Position numbers and translations under genes: made by a program. Source: Methanoregulaceae archaeon (GTDB lineage: Archaea > Halobacteriota > Methanomicrobia > Methanomicrobiales > Methanospirillaceae). From it: a stretch of DNA of 5,905 bases. The number at the start of each line of letters is the position of its first letter. Positions within the stretch are counted from its first letter, which is position 1. The notes below the pieces were generated by a model. The model was given only the letters and a program-made list of their open reading frames with translations. It ran no database searches and was not told the origin of the DNA. Positions 1 through 5,905 of this stretch are shown piece by piece. The stretch lies in assembly GCA_019695435.1 (NCBI GenBank), contig JACTVF010000156.1, positions 1 to 5,905 on the forward strand, written 5' to 3'.

Positions 1-222
1 TCATGGAGTGATGCAGTGGTAGTCTGAACTTCCCAGATCAATCCATAATCGCAGTCTTCTTTGGTATGGGCTTTAAACCCAAAATATGACTTGGAATTCT
101 TTTTCGTCCATGTACCCTCTTTCCGCCTTCGTGTTTTTGCCTGGTCTCCACGGGGCTTATCTGCCGGGGCGTGTCCCGGATCAGCGGTGATGAACGTAGC
201 ATCTTGGATCGTTCCTTTTTGC
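1..222 (-). mobile_element. IS5-type transposase fragment (internal part, runs off left edge)
   Basis: Reading the minus strand from about 222 down to 1 gives an open frame typical of IS5/IS4-superfamily (DDE_Tnp_1) transposases. It begins KGTIQDATF and continues with DPGHAPADKPRG, KTRRRKEGTW, KSYFGFKAH, DYGLI and TTTASLH. In this family the Asp of DATF (codon 203-201) aligns with the first catalytic Asp, and the TTTAS.H segment comes just before the second. The frame has no stop and continues past base 1, so the second Asp and the Glu region would lie outside the window. The N-terminal third of the enzyme and the left inverted repeat are missing: upstream sequence belongs to an unrelated secretion signal. 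This is therefore a 5'-truncated remnant, not an intact insertion sequence. Family assignment rests on recognised motifs and is fairly sure; the subgroup is not determined. Confidence 0.85.
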
Positions 223-350
223 CGGCCGTCCCAAGATCCACAGCTGTAGCGCCCATCACGCCGGGAGCTATCGCAGCTGTCATCAGGCAGATAAACGCTA
301 CGGTAACTACAATGGAGAAAAGTTTTCCTGTACTTTTTTATATCTTTCAT
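221..350 (-). pseudogene. Truncated, frameshifted 5' end of a secreted (possibly DUF3494) protein gene
   Basis: An ATG at 350-348 opens MKDIKKYRK. A classical signal peptide appears one frame over, from about 337 to 221: a lysine-containing start, the hydrophobic run LFSIVVTVAFICLM, then APGVMGATA with an Ala-x-Ala cleavage motif, then VDLGTAG. Moving from the ATG frame to this frame requires removing one base, most simply one A from the AAAAAA run (339-334) or the AAAA run (326-323). The signal-peptide frame has stops at 349-347 and 340-338, so it cannot be entered from further upstream without a shift. VDLGTAG right after a signal peptide resembles the start of the mature region of DUF3494 (ice-binding-like) surface proteins, which usually continues NFAIL; here it breaks off into transposase sequence. 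Secretion signal: confident. DUF3494: tentative, because only seven mature residues remain. A homopolymer sequencing error could explain the frameshift but not the truncation. Confidence 0.6.
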
Positions 351-456
351 GGGATACTCATTAGTAGTTTCTCTTCATGCCGGCCCGGGAAACAGTAGCG
401 TTGTCCGGATGCAGATTTTGGAGCAAAATTTGCAATCACGTTTCAGCAGTTTTTTT

Positions 457-480
457 AAAATCGGGGCGGATATATCGCCC
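457..480 (-). terminator. Hairpin plus T-run after hsp20
   Basis: On the minus strand, 22 bases past the hsp20 stop, a GGGCG / CGCCC stem (480-476 with 468-464, seven-base AT-rich loop) is followed by C, GA and then TTTT. This suits an intrinsic-type terminator, or an archaeal U-tract terminator assisted by a hairpin. The stem is short and the T-run has only four bases, so the call is modest. The following TTTTAAAAAAA could also be a TATA-like element for the pseudogene at 350. Confidence 0.35.
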
Positions 481-501
481 GGGGAGAAGAGTATATCAGG
501 A

Positions 502-762
502 TTAGTTTTTTTCCAGGGTCAGTTCAAGAACCCCGTCGGAAAACCGTTTCTTGCTGAATTTTACGTCACAGGGGATGGTGATCACTTTTTTGTACTTCAT
601 CGCATTATCAGCTGCAACAATAGTAACCAGGGTTGAGGAATTTTCAAGATCGACCTTGATCTTTTCCTCAGCTATGCCGGGCAGTTCTGTAATGATGTGG
701 AGGAATTTTCCGTCATCAAAAAGAGTTGACACTGGTTCGATGGTTTTTATTGGTCCGGTCAT
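502..762 (-). CDS. Small heat shock protein, Hsp20/alpha-crystallin family (minimal)
   Basis: This 86-residue protein consists almost entirely of an alpha-crystallin domain. Visible marks are the strand FLHIITELPGI (20-30, with the family's ELPG motif), EEKIKVDLENSSTLVTIVA (32-50), a KYKKVITIP segment (57-64), and FSDGVLELTLEK (74-85), which corresponds to the family's NGVL.l.lPK signature. Such proteins are ATP-independent cytosolic holdases that bind unfolding proteins. Typical family members have 130-170 residues. This one has a very short N-terminal arm and no C-terminal I-x-I/V tail, which usually links dimers into large oligomers, so it may stay dimeric. The ATG at 762-760 is the first start codon after an in-frame TGA at 819-817. 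No strong Shine-Dalgarno is present, only GGGAA at 775-771, so a weak site or a near-leaderless transcript is possible. It stands alone between a 937-base gap and a decayed gene. Family assignment is confident. Confidence 0.88.
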   Translation of the reverse strand: MTGPIKTIEPVSTLFDDGKFLHIITELPGIAEEKIKVDLENSSTLVTIVAADNAMKYKKVITIPCDVKFSKKRFSDGVLELTLEKN

Positions 763-818
763 GTGAGAAGTTCCCGTGCTGGCATCGTTTGTGAACCTGA
801 CGTATGGGGGTTGTTTTC

Positions 819-849
819 ATGTATTGTTACATTTAGAGGAAATTTTCCT
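819..849 (-). promoter_or_regulatory. Probable hsp20 promoter/operator with two inverted repeats
   Basis: Two short inverted repeats lie 57-87 bases upstream of the hsp20 ATG. ATGTA-TTGT-TACAT (819-832) has perfect five-base arms. AGGAAA-T-TTTCCT (837-849) has perfect six-base arms. On the minus strand, the AT-rich stretch CTAAATGTAAC (838-828) between and within them is the best TATA-like candidate for hsp20; it would put transcription start near 800-810 and leave a leader of about 40-50 bases. A repressor on 819-832 would cover this element. The repeats are seen directly; promoter and operator function are inferred. Confidence 0.4.
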
Positions 850-860
850 GCGGATATCAG

Positions 861-900
861 CATGTGGAATCCCCGACCCCAACGTTTGGGATTTCACATG
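861..900. repeat. 13-base inverted repeat (strong hairpin potential)
   Basis: The arms CATGTGGAATCCC (861-873) and GGGATTTCACATG (888-900) are complementary over 13 positions. The single exception is a G opposite T, which in plus-strand RNA is a G-U pair and in minus-strand RNA an A-C mismatch. The loop is 14 bases (874-887) and contains AACGTT. The outer arms again carry ATGT...ACAT. It lies about 100 bases upstream of hsp20. It could be a structured RNA, a large operator or the end of a decayed small mobile element. No T-run follows directly on the plus strand, so a terminator is unlikely. Confidence 0.6.
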
Positions 901-1568
901 ATGCATCTGCACGCGTGGCATCGTACCGGTTTTTTGTCGGCAGTCTCCACACGGTTAGATGAGTCGATTAAACAAAGCATTTTTTTTTCTGAAAGATGGC
1001 AATCAACCTCCCCGGCTAACATTCTACCAGATGGTTACTACTTTGTGAAAGCAGATAAAACAGACTGGATTTTACAATTTTTGTTTCGTTTTTTTTGGTT
1101 TTTTCGTACTGCACTCATTTCAGATTGGAACAATAACCCCCAAAAATTGGTGCTGGTCACGTAAAAACCGGAACGCCCACCCATCTTCATCATTTTCCAG
1201 CACATCCCCCATTCGGATTCGGGCCCCTATGGCATCCCGGCGGCCCGATCAGGTGCCAGACAATCAACCAGTCGACCAAAAAAACACCCCCGACAGAATA
1301 CCGCTAAAGGGATACTATAATTCCCTGCAATTTACCCGTTTTTGGATTTTTGCCACAAATCGCAGAGATAATTTCTGTGGTGGACAAAAGAGTTCCATTT
1401 TTGTGTTCACCACCGGGCCCTGATGGGAAAAAAGCCCGTTTAGGCCCCGGATTGAGGGGGCGGGACCGTGTGTCTGATGGCAGGGTGGCTTTACCCCGTC
1501 AGGGGATGAATAATTCGATGTTCATGGAGGGTAATTTTAGAGAAGTACTGGTTCTGGAGAAATCGACA
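901..1568. other. Gene-free interval with T-tracts
   Basis: No convincing gene was found on either strand. Plus-strand frames here give low-complexity Phe/Trp/Arg-rich translations with no family resemblance. Visible features are a T9 run (980-988), clustered T5, T8 and T6 runs (1078-1082, 1089-1096, 1099-1104), an A7 run (1278-1284; T7 on minus), and a hairpin-prone GC-rich segment (1413-1450; CCGGGCC against GGCCCCGG with one bulge) holding an A6 run. The T-runs could stop plus-strand transcripts. The A7 and A6 runs read as T-runs on the minus strand and could back up termination of the kinase-regulator operon. The rest looks like ordinary or decayed spacer. Confidence 0.5.
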
Positions 1569-1584
1569 TGAACCGATCGGTTCA
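1569..1584. repeat. Perfect 16-base palindrome
   Basis: TGAACCGATCGGTTCA reads the same on both strands with no spacer. It sits 116 bases beyond the regulator stop codon, followed by a partly related ACCGGAAC. A perfect palindrome of this length suits a binding site for a dimeric protein, though no flanking gene start is close enough to assign a target promoter. It does not resemble the ATGT/ACAT type of PadR operator. Confidence 0.55.
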
Positions 1585-1609
1585 CACCGGAACTATAAAA
1601 ATTGTTGGT

Positions 1610-1632
1610 AGAAAATAGGGGGAAGACTCCCC
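1610..1632 (-). terminator. Candidate terminator after the kinase-regulator operon
   Basis: On the minus strand, 68 bases past the regulator stop, a GGGGA-GTCT-TCCCC hairpin (1632-1619) is followed by C and TATTTTCT. Another T5 run follows near 1604-1600 (AAAAA on plus). The stem has five base pairs, and the interrupted T-tract matches archaeal U-rich termination only loosely. The position fits the end of the operon, since no further minus-strand gene follows until hsp20. Confidence 0.35.
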
Positions 1633-1699
1633 AATTCAAGATGTCCCAGACCACGAGCACCACCTTTTTCGTTTATTGTGATCTTTATTAAACTTCCCC

Positions 1700-3052
1700 T
1701 CATACTTTTTTATTATTCACACCCGCGTTTGTTCCACTTCCGCCAACCAGGATATGCTGGAACACCAGCTTGAAGTCATTGAGTTTCTGGCCGATGTGTT
1801 TTTTCCCTTTTTCTGTAGGACAGTACAATTTGGATTTTCCTGCAACCCTGATCTCAAGGCACCCGTCTTCCTGAAGATCGTGGAGGATTGTGTACACCCG
1901 TGCCTGCGGAATAAACACCTTGTACCGGTTATGGATCTCATGAACGATATCATACCCTGAAATCGGTTTGTCCAGAAGGGAAAGGACCACCGGTTCCAGC
2001 GACTTTTTTATGACATCATCGATGGTTGACTGGGGAACCACAGAAACAGATTCAGCCGGGAATGTATGATGGGCAAATGAAAGAGTCGTATCTTTCCCGG
2101 TTGATACGATGATCTTGGAAATACCCTCGGCCAGGGTTTTTATCAGGGTGTGATCGATTTTTCCGATATTCAGGGCAATGATCCCGGAAACCGGAAGCCC
2201 GGCCTCCTTTTTTAAAAGAAGTAGTTTCCGGATTGCCAGGATATCATCGAACTCCTCGGTTTCAGAAAAATCAAGCAGGATTTGCAGCGAATCCGGTGTA
2301 CCTGCATCCAGCAGGGATTCCGTGCACTTTTCAAGGATGGGCAGCAGGGCAAAAACTTCGTTTCGTTTTATCCGGTGGGTATAAAGTTCCTTTTTCATGA
2401 TTTCCTTGGGGAAGTATTTCTGGAGAGTGGACTGGAAATAGGCAAACAGGTTGCGCCCTCCCTTTTTTATGCCCTCCTCCAATGAAAATTTAAAGATCTG
2501 GTCTTTTGCGACCTGGTCTGTGTAGAGGAAGAGAACGATATCGGTGAATATATCTTTTAACAGTACGGTTTTTATTTCCGGCAGGTCGAGATAGGCAAGA
2601 TCCTCCCCGGTGGGCAGCCCGGCCTCCGTTCCCGGCAGAATTGTTTCCTGCACCGGTTTTTTTAATTTTTGCTCTTCCAGTTCTGTCGCTTTCCGGAACA
2701 GTGCCACTTCAATAGCTGCTTTGATTTGCAGTTCGGTGAAGGGTTTTACAATATAGCCGTAAGGCCGGACATTTTTTGCTTTTCCAATGATGGTATCGTC
2801 GGCATACGCGGTGATAAAAACAACCGGAATATCCAGTTCGCCCGTGATGATTTTTGCCGCTTCAATACCATCCATCGTTCCCGGCATCACGATATCCATC
2901 AGCACAAGGTCCGGTATGAGACTCCGTGCCTTATCGACAGCATCTTCACCGGAAGCGGCCATACCTGCAACGGTATATCCCATTAATCTTAACCGTTTTT
3001 CCAGCTGCATCGTGATGATTGCTTCATCGTCTACAACAAGTATTTTCGACAT
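1700..3052 (-). CDS. Response regulator: receiver, RecA/MEDS-like middle domain and PadR-type winged helix
   Basis: This 450-residue cytosolic protein is the likely phosphotransfer partner of the upstream kinase. The receiver (about 1-120) has all key residues: Asp8/Asp9, phosphoacceptor Asp53 in LVLMDIVMP, Thr81 and Lys103 in YIVKPF. After a charged linker, residues 160-340 show a RecA/KaiC-like pattern: strand IVLFLYT, a helix ending LEEGIKKGG, strand RNLFAYF, the Walker-B-like strand LQILLDFSE (257-265), and later strands SGIIALNIG and SKIIVSTG. No Walker A loop is present. This resembles MEDS sensory domains of methanogen regulators, but the assignment is tentative. Residues 345-432 form a PadR-type winged helix: SLEPVVLSLLDKPISGYDI, ARVYTILHDLQEDGCLE, and the wing ending in TEKGKKHI. 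The start is ATG 3052, two bases after the kinase TAA (3057-3055), with AGGAG at 3064-3060 and a seven-base spacer. It probably binds DNA in a phosphorylation-dependent way; its targets are unknown. Confidence 0.88.
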   Translation of the reverse strand: MSKILVVDDEAIITMQLEKRLRLMGYTVAGMAASGEDAVDKARSLIPDLVLMDIVMPGTMDGIEAAKIITGELDIPVVFITAYADDTIIGKAKNVRPYGYIVKPFTELQIKAAIEVALFRKATELEEQKLKKPVQETILPGTEAGLPTGEDLAYLDLPEIKTVLLKDIFTDIVLFLYTDQVAKDQIFKFSLEEGIKKGGRNLFAYFQSTLQKYFPKEIMKKELYTHRIKRNEVFALLPILEKCTESLLDAGTPDSLQILLDFSETEEFDDILAIRKLLLLKKEAGLPVSGIIALNIGKIDHTLIKTLAEGISKIIVSTGKDTTLSFAHHTFPAESVSVVPQSTIDDVIKKSLEPVVLSLLDKPISGYDIVHEIHNRYKVFIPQARVYTILHDLQEDGCLEIRVAGKSKLYCPTEKGKKHIGQKLNDFKLVFQHILVGGSGTNAGVNNKKV

Positions 3053-3054
3053 AG

Positions 3055-5905
3055 TTATGCTCCTGCAGGTAACGCAGGAAATTCTATACGGATTTCAGTA
3101 CCCTGCCTGCACGTAAACGCAAGTGATCCTTTCAATTGATGCTCCACAAGTGTTTTTACCAGTTGGATTCCAAGACCGTTGGAATGACTGACATCAAACT
3201 TGCCGGGCAACCCGATTCCATCGTCACGGATCGTAATTCTGATCCAGCCGTCCTCCTGCGATGCAGAAATCATAATAGTGCCATTTTTTCGTCCTTTGAA
3301 GGCATGTTTGTACGCGTTGGAAAGGATCTCATTCACGACAAGGGCACAGGGAATGGCCAGGTCTACCGGGAGAAATATTTCCGGGGAATTAATCTCGCAG
3401 CTGATCTCGTGTCCCTTGTGGGAAAAAATACTCGATAACCCGTCTATTTGATCCCGGATCTGGGCTGGCAAGCTGATTCTTCCGAACTGCTTGCTCTCAT
3501 ACAGCCGTGTATGGATCTGCGCCATGGTCTGGATTTTAAGCATCATATCGGTCAGTACGCTGTTCGTTGACTCATCCGGAGAATTCATCCGGGCCATATC
3601 GAGCAGGCCGGATATCAGCTGGAGGTTATTCTTGACCCGGTGGTGGATCTCACGAAGCAGCACTTCCTTTTCCTGTACGGATGCAACAAGTTTTTCCTCT
3701 GCATGCTTGCGATCGGTAATGTCCCGGAAACTCCAGACCCTGCCGACCACAGTATCCCCGATTTTCTGGGGTTTTGAATAGCGTTCAACGATCCTCCCGT
3801 CTTTACATTCGATCATGTCAAAGCTTTCGCGTCCCGGGTGGGACTGGAGCTCTTCAAGGCTGGATGAAAATTCTTCAGGATTTTTGAGCTGCGGCAGGAC
3901 ATGATTCATTACCTCTTCGTTTTTCCCTGAGGCCAGCAATGCCGGGGGGATATTCCAGAGGTTCATAAAATTCTGGTTATAACCGGTGATCTTACCCTGC
4001 TCGCCGACTACATAGATCGCGTCTGCTGTCGATTCAAGAGATGCATTGAGGAGCGACAGGGTTTTTTTAAGCGTTGCATCGGCTGACTTTCGCTGCCTGA
4101 TCTCCTCATTCAGCGTCACGTTTATTTTTGCATATCCGGCAGCCCGCAGCCTGTCCTCGGCCTCTATCCTTTTCCGGTCGGTGATATCCTGCCCCTGGGC
4201 GATCGTCGCAATTATAGTTTTCCCGTCGGGTCCAAAAATTGAGGCAGAGTTCCAGAGTACGGTCCGGATCCCTCCCTTCTTGTGGAGAATGGGTATTTCC
4301 ACGCTTTCCCAGCGTTCCCCTTCAAGAGTGGTCTTTTTGATAAGATCCATCGTCTCATCCTGGTATTTCCCCGGTAAGAGTATGTACATAGGCTGTCCGA
4401 CGACTTCTTTTGCTTTCCTGCCCGTAAGGTGTTCAAACGCACGGTTGAACAGGGTAATGCGGAATTCCGGATCCCAGACCATAATAGGGGCGTTCGCATA
4501 GGTAATAAGGTTGTCAAGGTATTCCTTTGTTTCACGAAGTTTATCCTCAACCTGTACCTGCTTGGTTACGTCAAACGCGACTTCCCCGGCACCCACGATA
4601 TTCCCGTGGGCATCCCGGAGAGGAGTGTGGAGTACATGATAGACCCTGCCGGGTTTGCCGGGCTCGCTGAACCCTATAACCTGGTTTATCGTCTCTCCAT
4701 TCAGTACTTTGCTCCACTCGTCCACGGTCCTTTTCAGTTCTTCGGGTTGATCGGCGAATATCTCAACCATGCTGGAGCCTAAGGTGAGGTCCTTACCGGT
4801 GAGCCGCTTGATCTCTTCCTTATAGGTCTGGTTGAAGAAAATATACCGGAAGTCCATGTCCTGCACCGCGATAATAACCTCGGTTCCTTTTGTTACGGCC
4901 TCCAGCAGCTCGTGAGCCCGCACAAGGCTCTGCTCGTTGAGGCGCAATGCCTCATCGGCCAGCTTTTGTTCGGTCAGATCGACCATCGCTATTCCAATCC
5001 CGTTGATCTGCCCGGTTCTGTTCATCAGGGGTTCAAGATACAGGTCAAAGTACCGTGGTCTGCCATCGGTTTTCAGCCAGGTTTTCTCATGGACTTCCTC
5101 ACCCGTTTCAAGAACCTTGCGCTTGAACTCAATCAGCCGTGCCGCATCGTCCGGTGCGTAGAGGTCGGAGTCTTTCTTACCCCTGACAAATTCTGTTTGT
5201 ATGGCATTGTGGTAGTACGCCCACTGGTACACCAGATCTTTACTCTGGATAGCGGCCGATACCGGTGCATTCCTGAGTGCCAGCTGGAAGCGTTCCTCGC
5301 TCCACTTCAGTTCCTTTTCCATCCACCTGCGTTCGCTGATGTCGTGGCTTGTGCGGATGATCGCGATGAGCCTCCCGTCGTCATCAAAGACCGGGGCCCC
5401 GTGGCAGTAGACGGGAAACTCATGGCCGTCCCGGTGCCGTACGGTGTACTCCCCGGTCCAGGTATCTCCCTTCGCGAGCCGTGCGGCGATATGCTCTGCG
5501 TCCTTTTTCAGGATCGCCGGTGGTGCAATATCGCCGAACGCGTGCCCCATGACCTCCTCCGGCTTCCAGCCGTAGATCGTCGTCGCAGCCGCGTTCCAGT
5601 AGCTGATCTTGTCACTTGGATCGGTCGCGATGACTGCGTCCCCGACCGCATCGAGCATCCATGCCTGAAACCGGAGCTGCTGCTCGTCTTTCCTCCGGTC
5701 GGTGACGACAACGCTGATCTTCGTATCCTCATCGGGTGAGAGTGGGCTCATGGAGATGAAAACGGGGAGGGATGAAGATCCCTGCCTGATACGGACCTGG
5801 ACCCGGCATGCCCCCTTCGCTATCACACGCACTGCCTCTTCGATATTCGGGAGGAAGTCCGGGCAGACGTAATCGACAAAAGACGTGCCGAGCACCTTCT
5901 CGGGG
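3055..5905 (-). CDS. Soluble multi-PAS sensor histidine kinase, HisKA_2 type (5' end beyond window)
   Basis: The frame is open to the right edge. The GTG at 5895-5893 that could pass for a start sits inside a PAS domain (preceded by Pro-Glu-Lys), so the true start lies outside. Numbering from that GTG, there are six PAS units: 1-66 (partial), 75-190, 198-312, 327-447, 455-577 and 610-731. Several end in the usual D[IL]T-type motif (SHDISERR, VDLTEQK, QDITDRK, RDITDRK). The dimerisation/phosphoacceptor region follows: LLREIHHRVKNNLQ, with His752 the likely phosphorylated residue. The ATPase domain has the N-box NEILSN (855-860), DDGIGLP (891-897) and NGLGI (906-910). HRVKNN is the hallmark of the HisKA_2 family. 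No transmembrane segment occurs in the visible part, so sensing is cytosolic. The ligands are unknown and no LOV cysteine motif is seen. It autophosphorylates and probably passes phosphate to Asp53 of the regulator encoded two bases downstream. Confidence 0.93.
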   Translation of the reverse strand, partial: PEKVLGTSFVDYVCPDFLPNIEEAVRVIAKGACRVQVRIRQGSSSLPVFISMSPLSPDEDTKISVVVTDRRKDEQQLRFQAWMLDAVGDAVIATDPSDKISYWNAAATTIYGWKPEEVMGHAFGDIAPPAILKKDAEHIAARLAKGDTWTGEYTVRHRDGHEFPVYCHGAPVFDDDGRLIAIIRTSHDISERRWMEKELKWSEERFQLALRNAPVSAAIQSKDLVYQWAYYHNAIQTEFVRGKKDSDLYAPDDAARLIEFKRKVLETGEEVHEKTWLKTDGRPRYFDLYLEPLMNRTGQINGIGIAMVDLTEQKLADEALRLNEQSLVRAHELLEAVTKGTEVIIAVQDMDFRYIFFNQTYKEEIKRLTGKDLTLGSSMVEIFADQPEELKRTVDEWSKVLNGETINQVIGFSEPGKPGRVYHVLHTPLRDAHGNIVGAGEVAFDVTKQVQVEDKLRETKEYLDNLITYANAPIMVWDPEFRITLFNRAFEHLTGRKAKEVVGQPMYILLPGKYQDETMDLIKKTTLEGERWESVEIPILHKKGGIRTVLWNSASIFGPDGKTIIATIAQGQDITDRKRIEAEDRLRAAGYAKINVTLNEEIRQRKSADATLKKTLSLLNASLESTADAIYVVGEQGKITGYNQNFMNLWNIPPALLASGKNEEVMNHVLPQLKNPEEFSSSLEELQSHPGRESFDMIECKDGRIVERYSKPQKIGDTVVGRVWSFRDITDRKHAEEKLVASVQEKEVLLREIHHRVKNNLQLISGLLDMARMNSPDESTNSVLTDMMLKIQTMAQIHTRLYESKQFGRISLPAQIRDQIDGLSSIFSHKGHEISCEINSPEIFLPVDLAIPCALVVNEILSNAYKHAFKGRKNGTIMISASQEDGWIRITIRDDGIGLPGKFDVSHSNGLGIQLVKTLVEHQLKGSLAFTCRQGTEIRIEFPALPAGA
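3060..3064 (-). promoter_or_regulatory. Ribosome binding site of the response regulator
   Basis: AGGAG on the minus strand lies seven bases before the ATG at 3052 and inside the last codons of the kinase. It fixes the regulator start and suggests that ribosomes ending the kinase can restart on the regulator, keeping the two in step. Confidence 0.75.

Noticed and set aside
38..283. 81-codon minus-strand frame as one intact gene
   Set aside because: Only its first 21 codons belong to the signal-peptide frame. Beyond about 221 it is out of frame with the transposase, which is the real coding content there.
423..433. GCAAA-A-TTTGC palindrome upstream of the pseudogene
   Set aside because: It is a perfect but short, AT-rich 11-base repeat that occurs easily by chance. 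No gene function can be tied to it because the downstream gene is broken.
763..1164. 133-codon open frame on the plus strand in the intergenic region
   Set aside because: The translation is dominated by T-tract-derived Phe and by Trp/Arg, with no domain pattern, and it starts next to the hsp20 start on the other strand. It spans the inverted repeats and looks non-coding.
1120..1212. 30-codon minus-strand frame starting MGDVLENDEDGWAF
   Set aside because: The composition is protein-like, but it is very short, has no ribosome binding site and no recognised family. It could be a gene remnant but is not supportable.
2086..2124. Possible P-loop around STGKDTT in the regulator (residues 310-322)
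   Set aside because: The spacing does not match G-x4-GK[ST], and it falls after the Walker-B-like strand, in the wrong order for a RecA fold.
4912..5739. 275-codon open frame on the plus strand, antisense to the kinase
   Set aside because: It mirrors the kinase's GC-rich codons. The translation shows no recognisable domain, and the opposite strand has six clear PAS units with conserved motifs.
5893..5895. GTG as the kinase start codon
   Set aside because: The frame continues upstream to the window edge with residues (Pro-Glu-Lys-Val-Leu-Gly) that fit the middle of a PAS domain, so the GTG encodes an internal valine.
1..5905. tRNA, rRNA or CRISPR array
   Set aside because: No cloverleaf-like segment, rRNA motif or regularly spaced direct repeat was seen on either strand.

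Overview
The window reads as chromosomal DNA of a methanogenic archaeon, probably of the order Methanomicrobiales (Methanoregula-like). This is inferred from three things: a soluble multi-PAS HisKA_2-type histidine kinase paired with a receiver/winged-helix regulator, a very short Hsp20, and a signal peptide followed by a VDLGTAG motif like that of DUF3494 surface proteins. No rRNA or other marker confirms the taxonomy. All recognisable genes lie on the minus strand.

From right to left: (1) 5905-3055, a sensor kinase with six PAS domains, cut by the right window edge, so its true start is not visible. (2) 3052-1700, a response regulator two bases after the kinase stop, with its ribosome binding site inside the kinase 3' end. 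The two form a translationally close pair, and the regulator combines a receiver, a RecA/MEDS-like middle region and a PadR-type DNA-binding domain. (3) 1699-763, about 940 bases with no convincing gene but several inverted repeats and T-tracts. (4) 762-502, a minimal Hsp20/alpha-crystallin protein with a dense group of inverted repeats just upstream. (5) 350-1, a chimeric pseudogene: a frameshifted secretion signal fused directly to the middle of an IS5-type transposase that runs off the left edge.

The likely working unit is the kinase-regulator pair. Cytosolic PAS domains sense a ligand or redox cue, His752 (numbering from the GTG at 5895) passes phosphate to Asp53 of the regulator, and the PadR-like domain then changes DNA binding. 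The most interesting hypothesis is that an ATGTA-N4-TACAT repeat upstream of the hsp20 gene is a target of this regulator. It resembles, but does not match in spacing, the ATGT-N8-ACAT PadR operator. The left end records insertion-sequence activity and gene decay.
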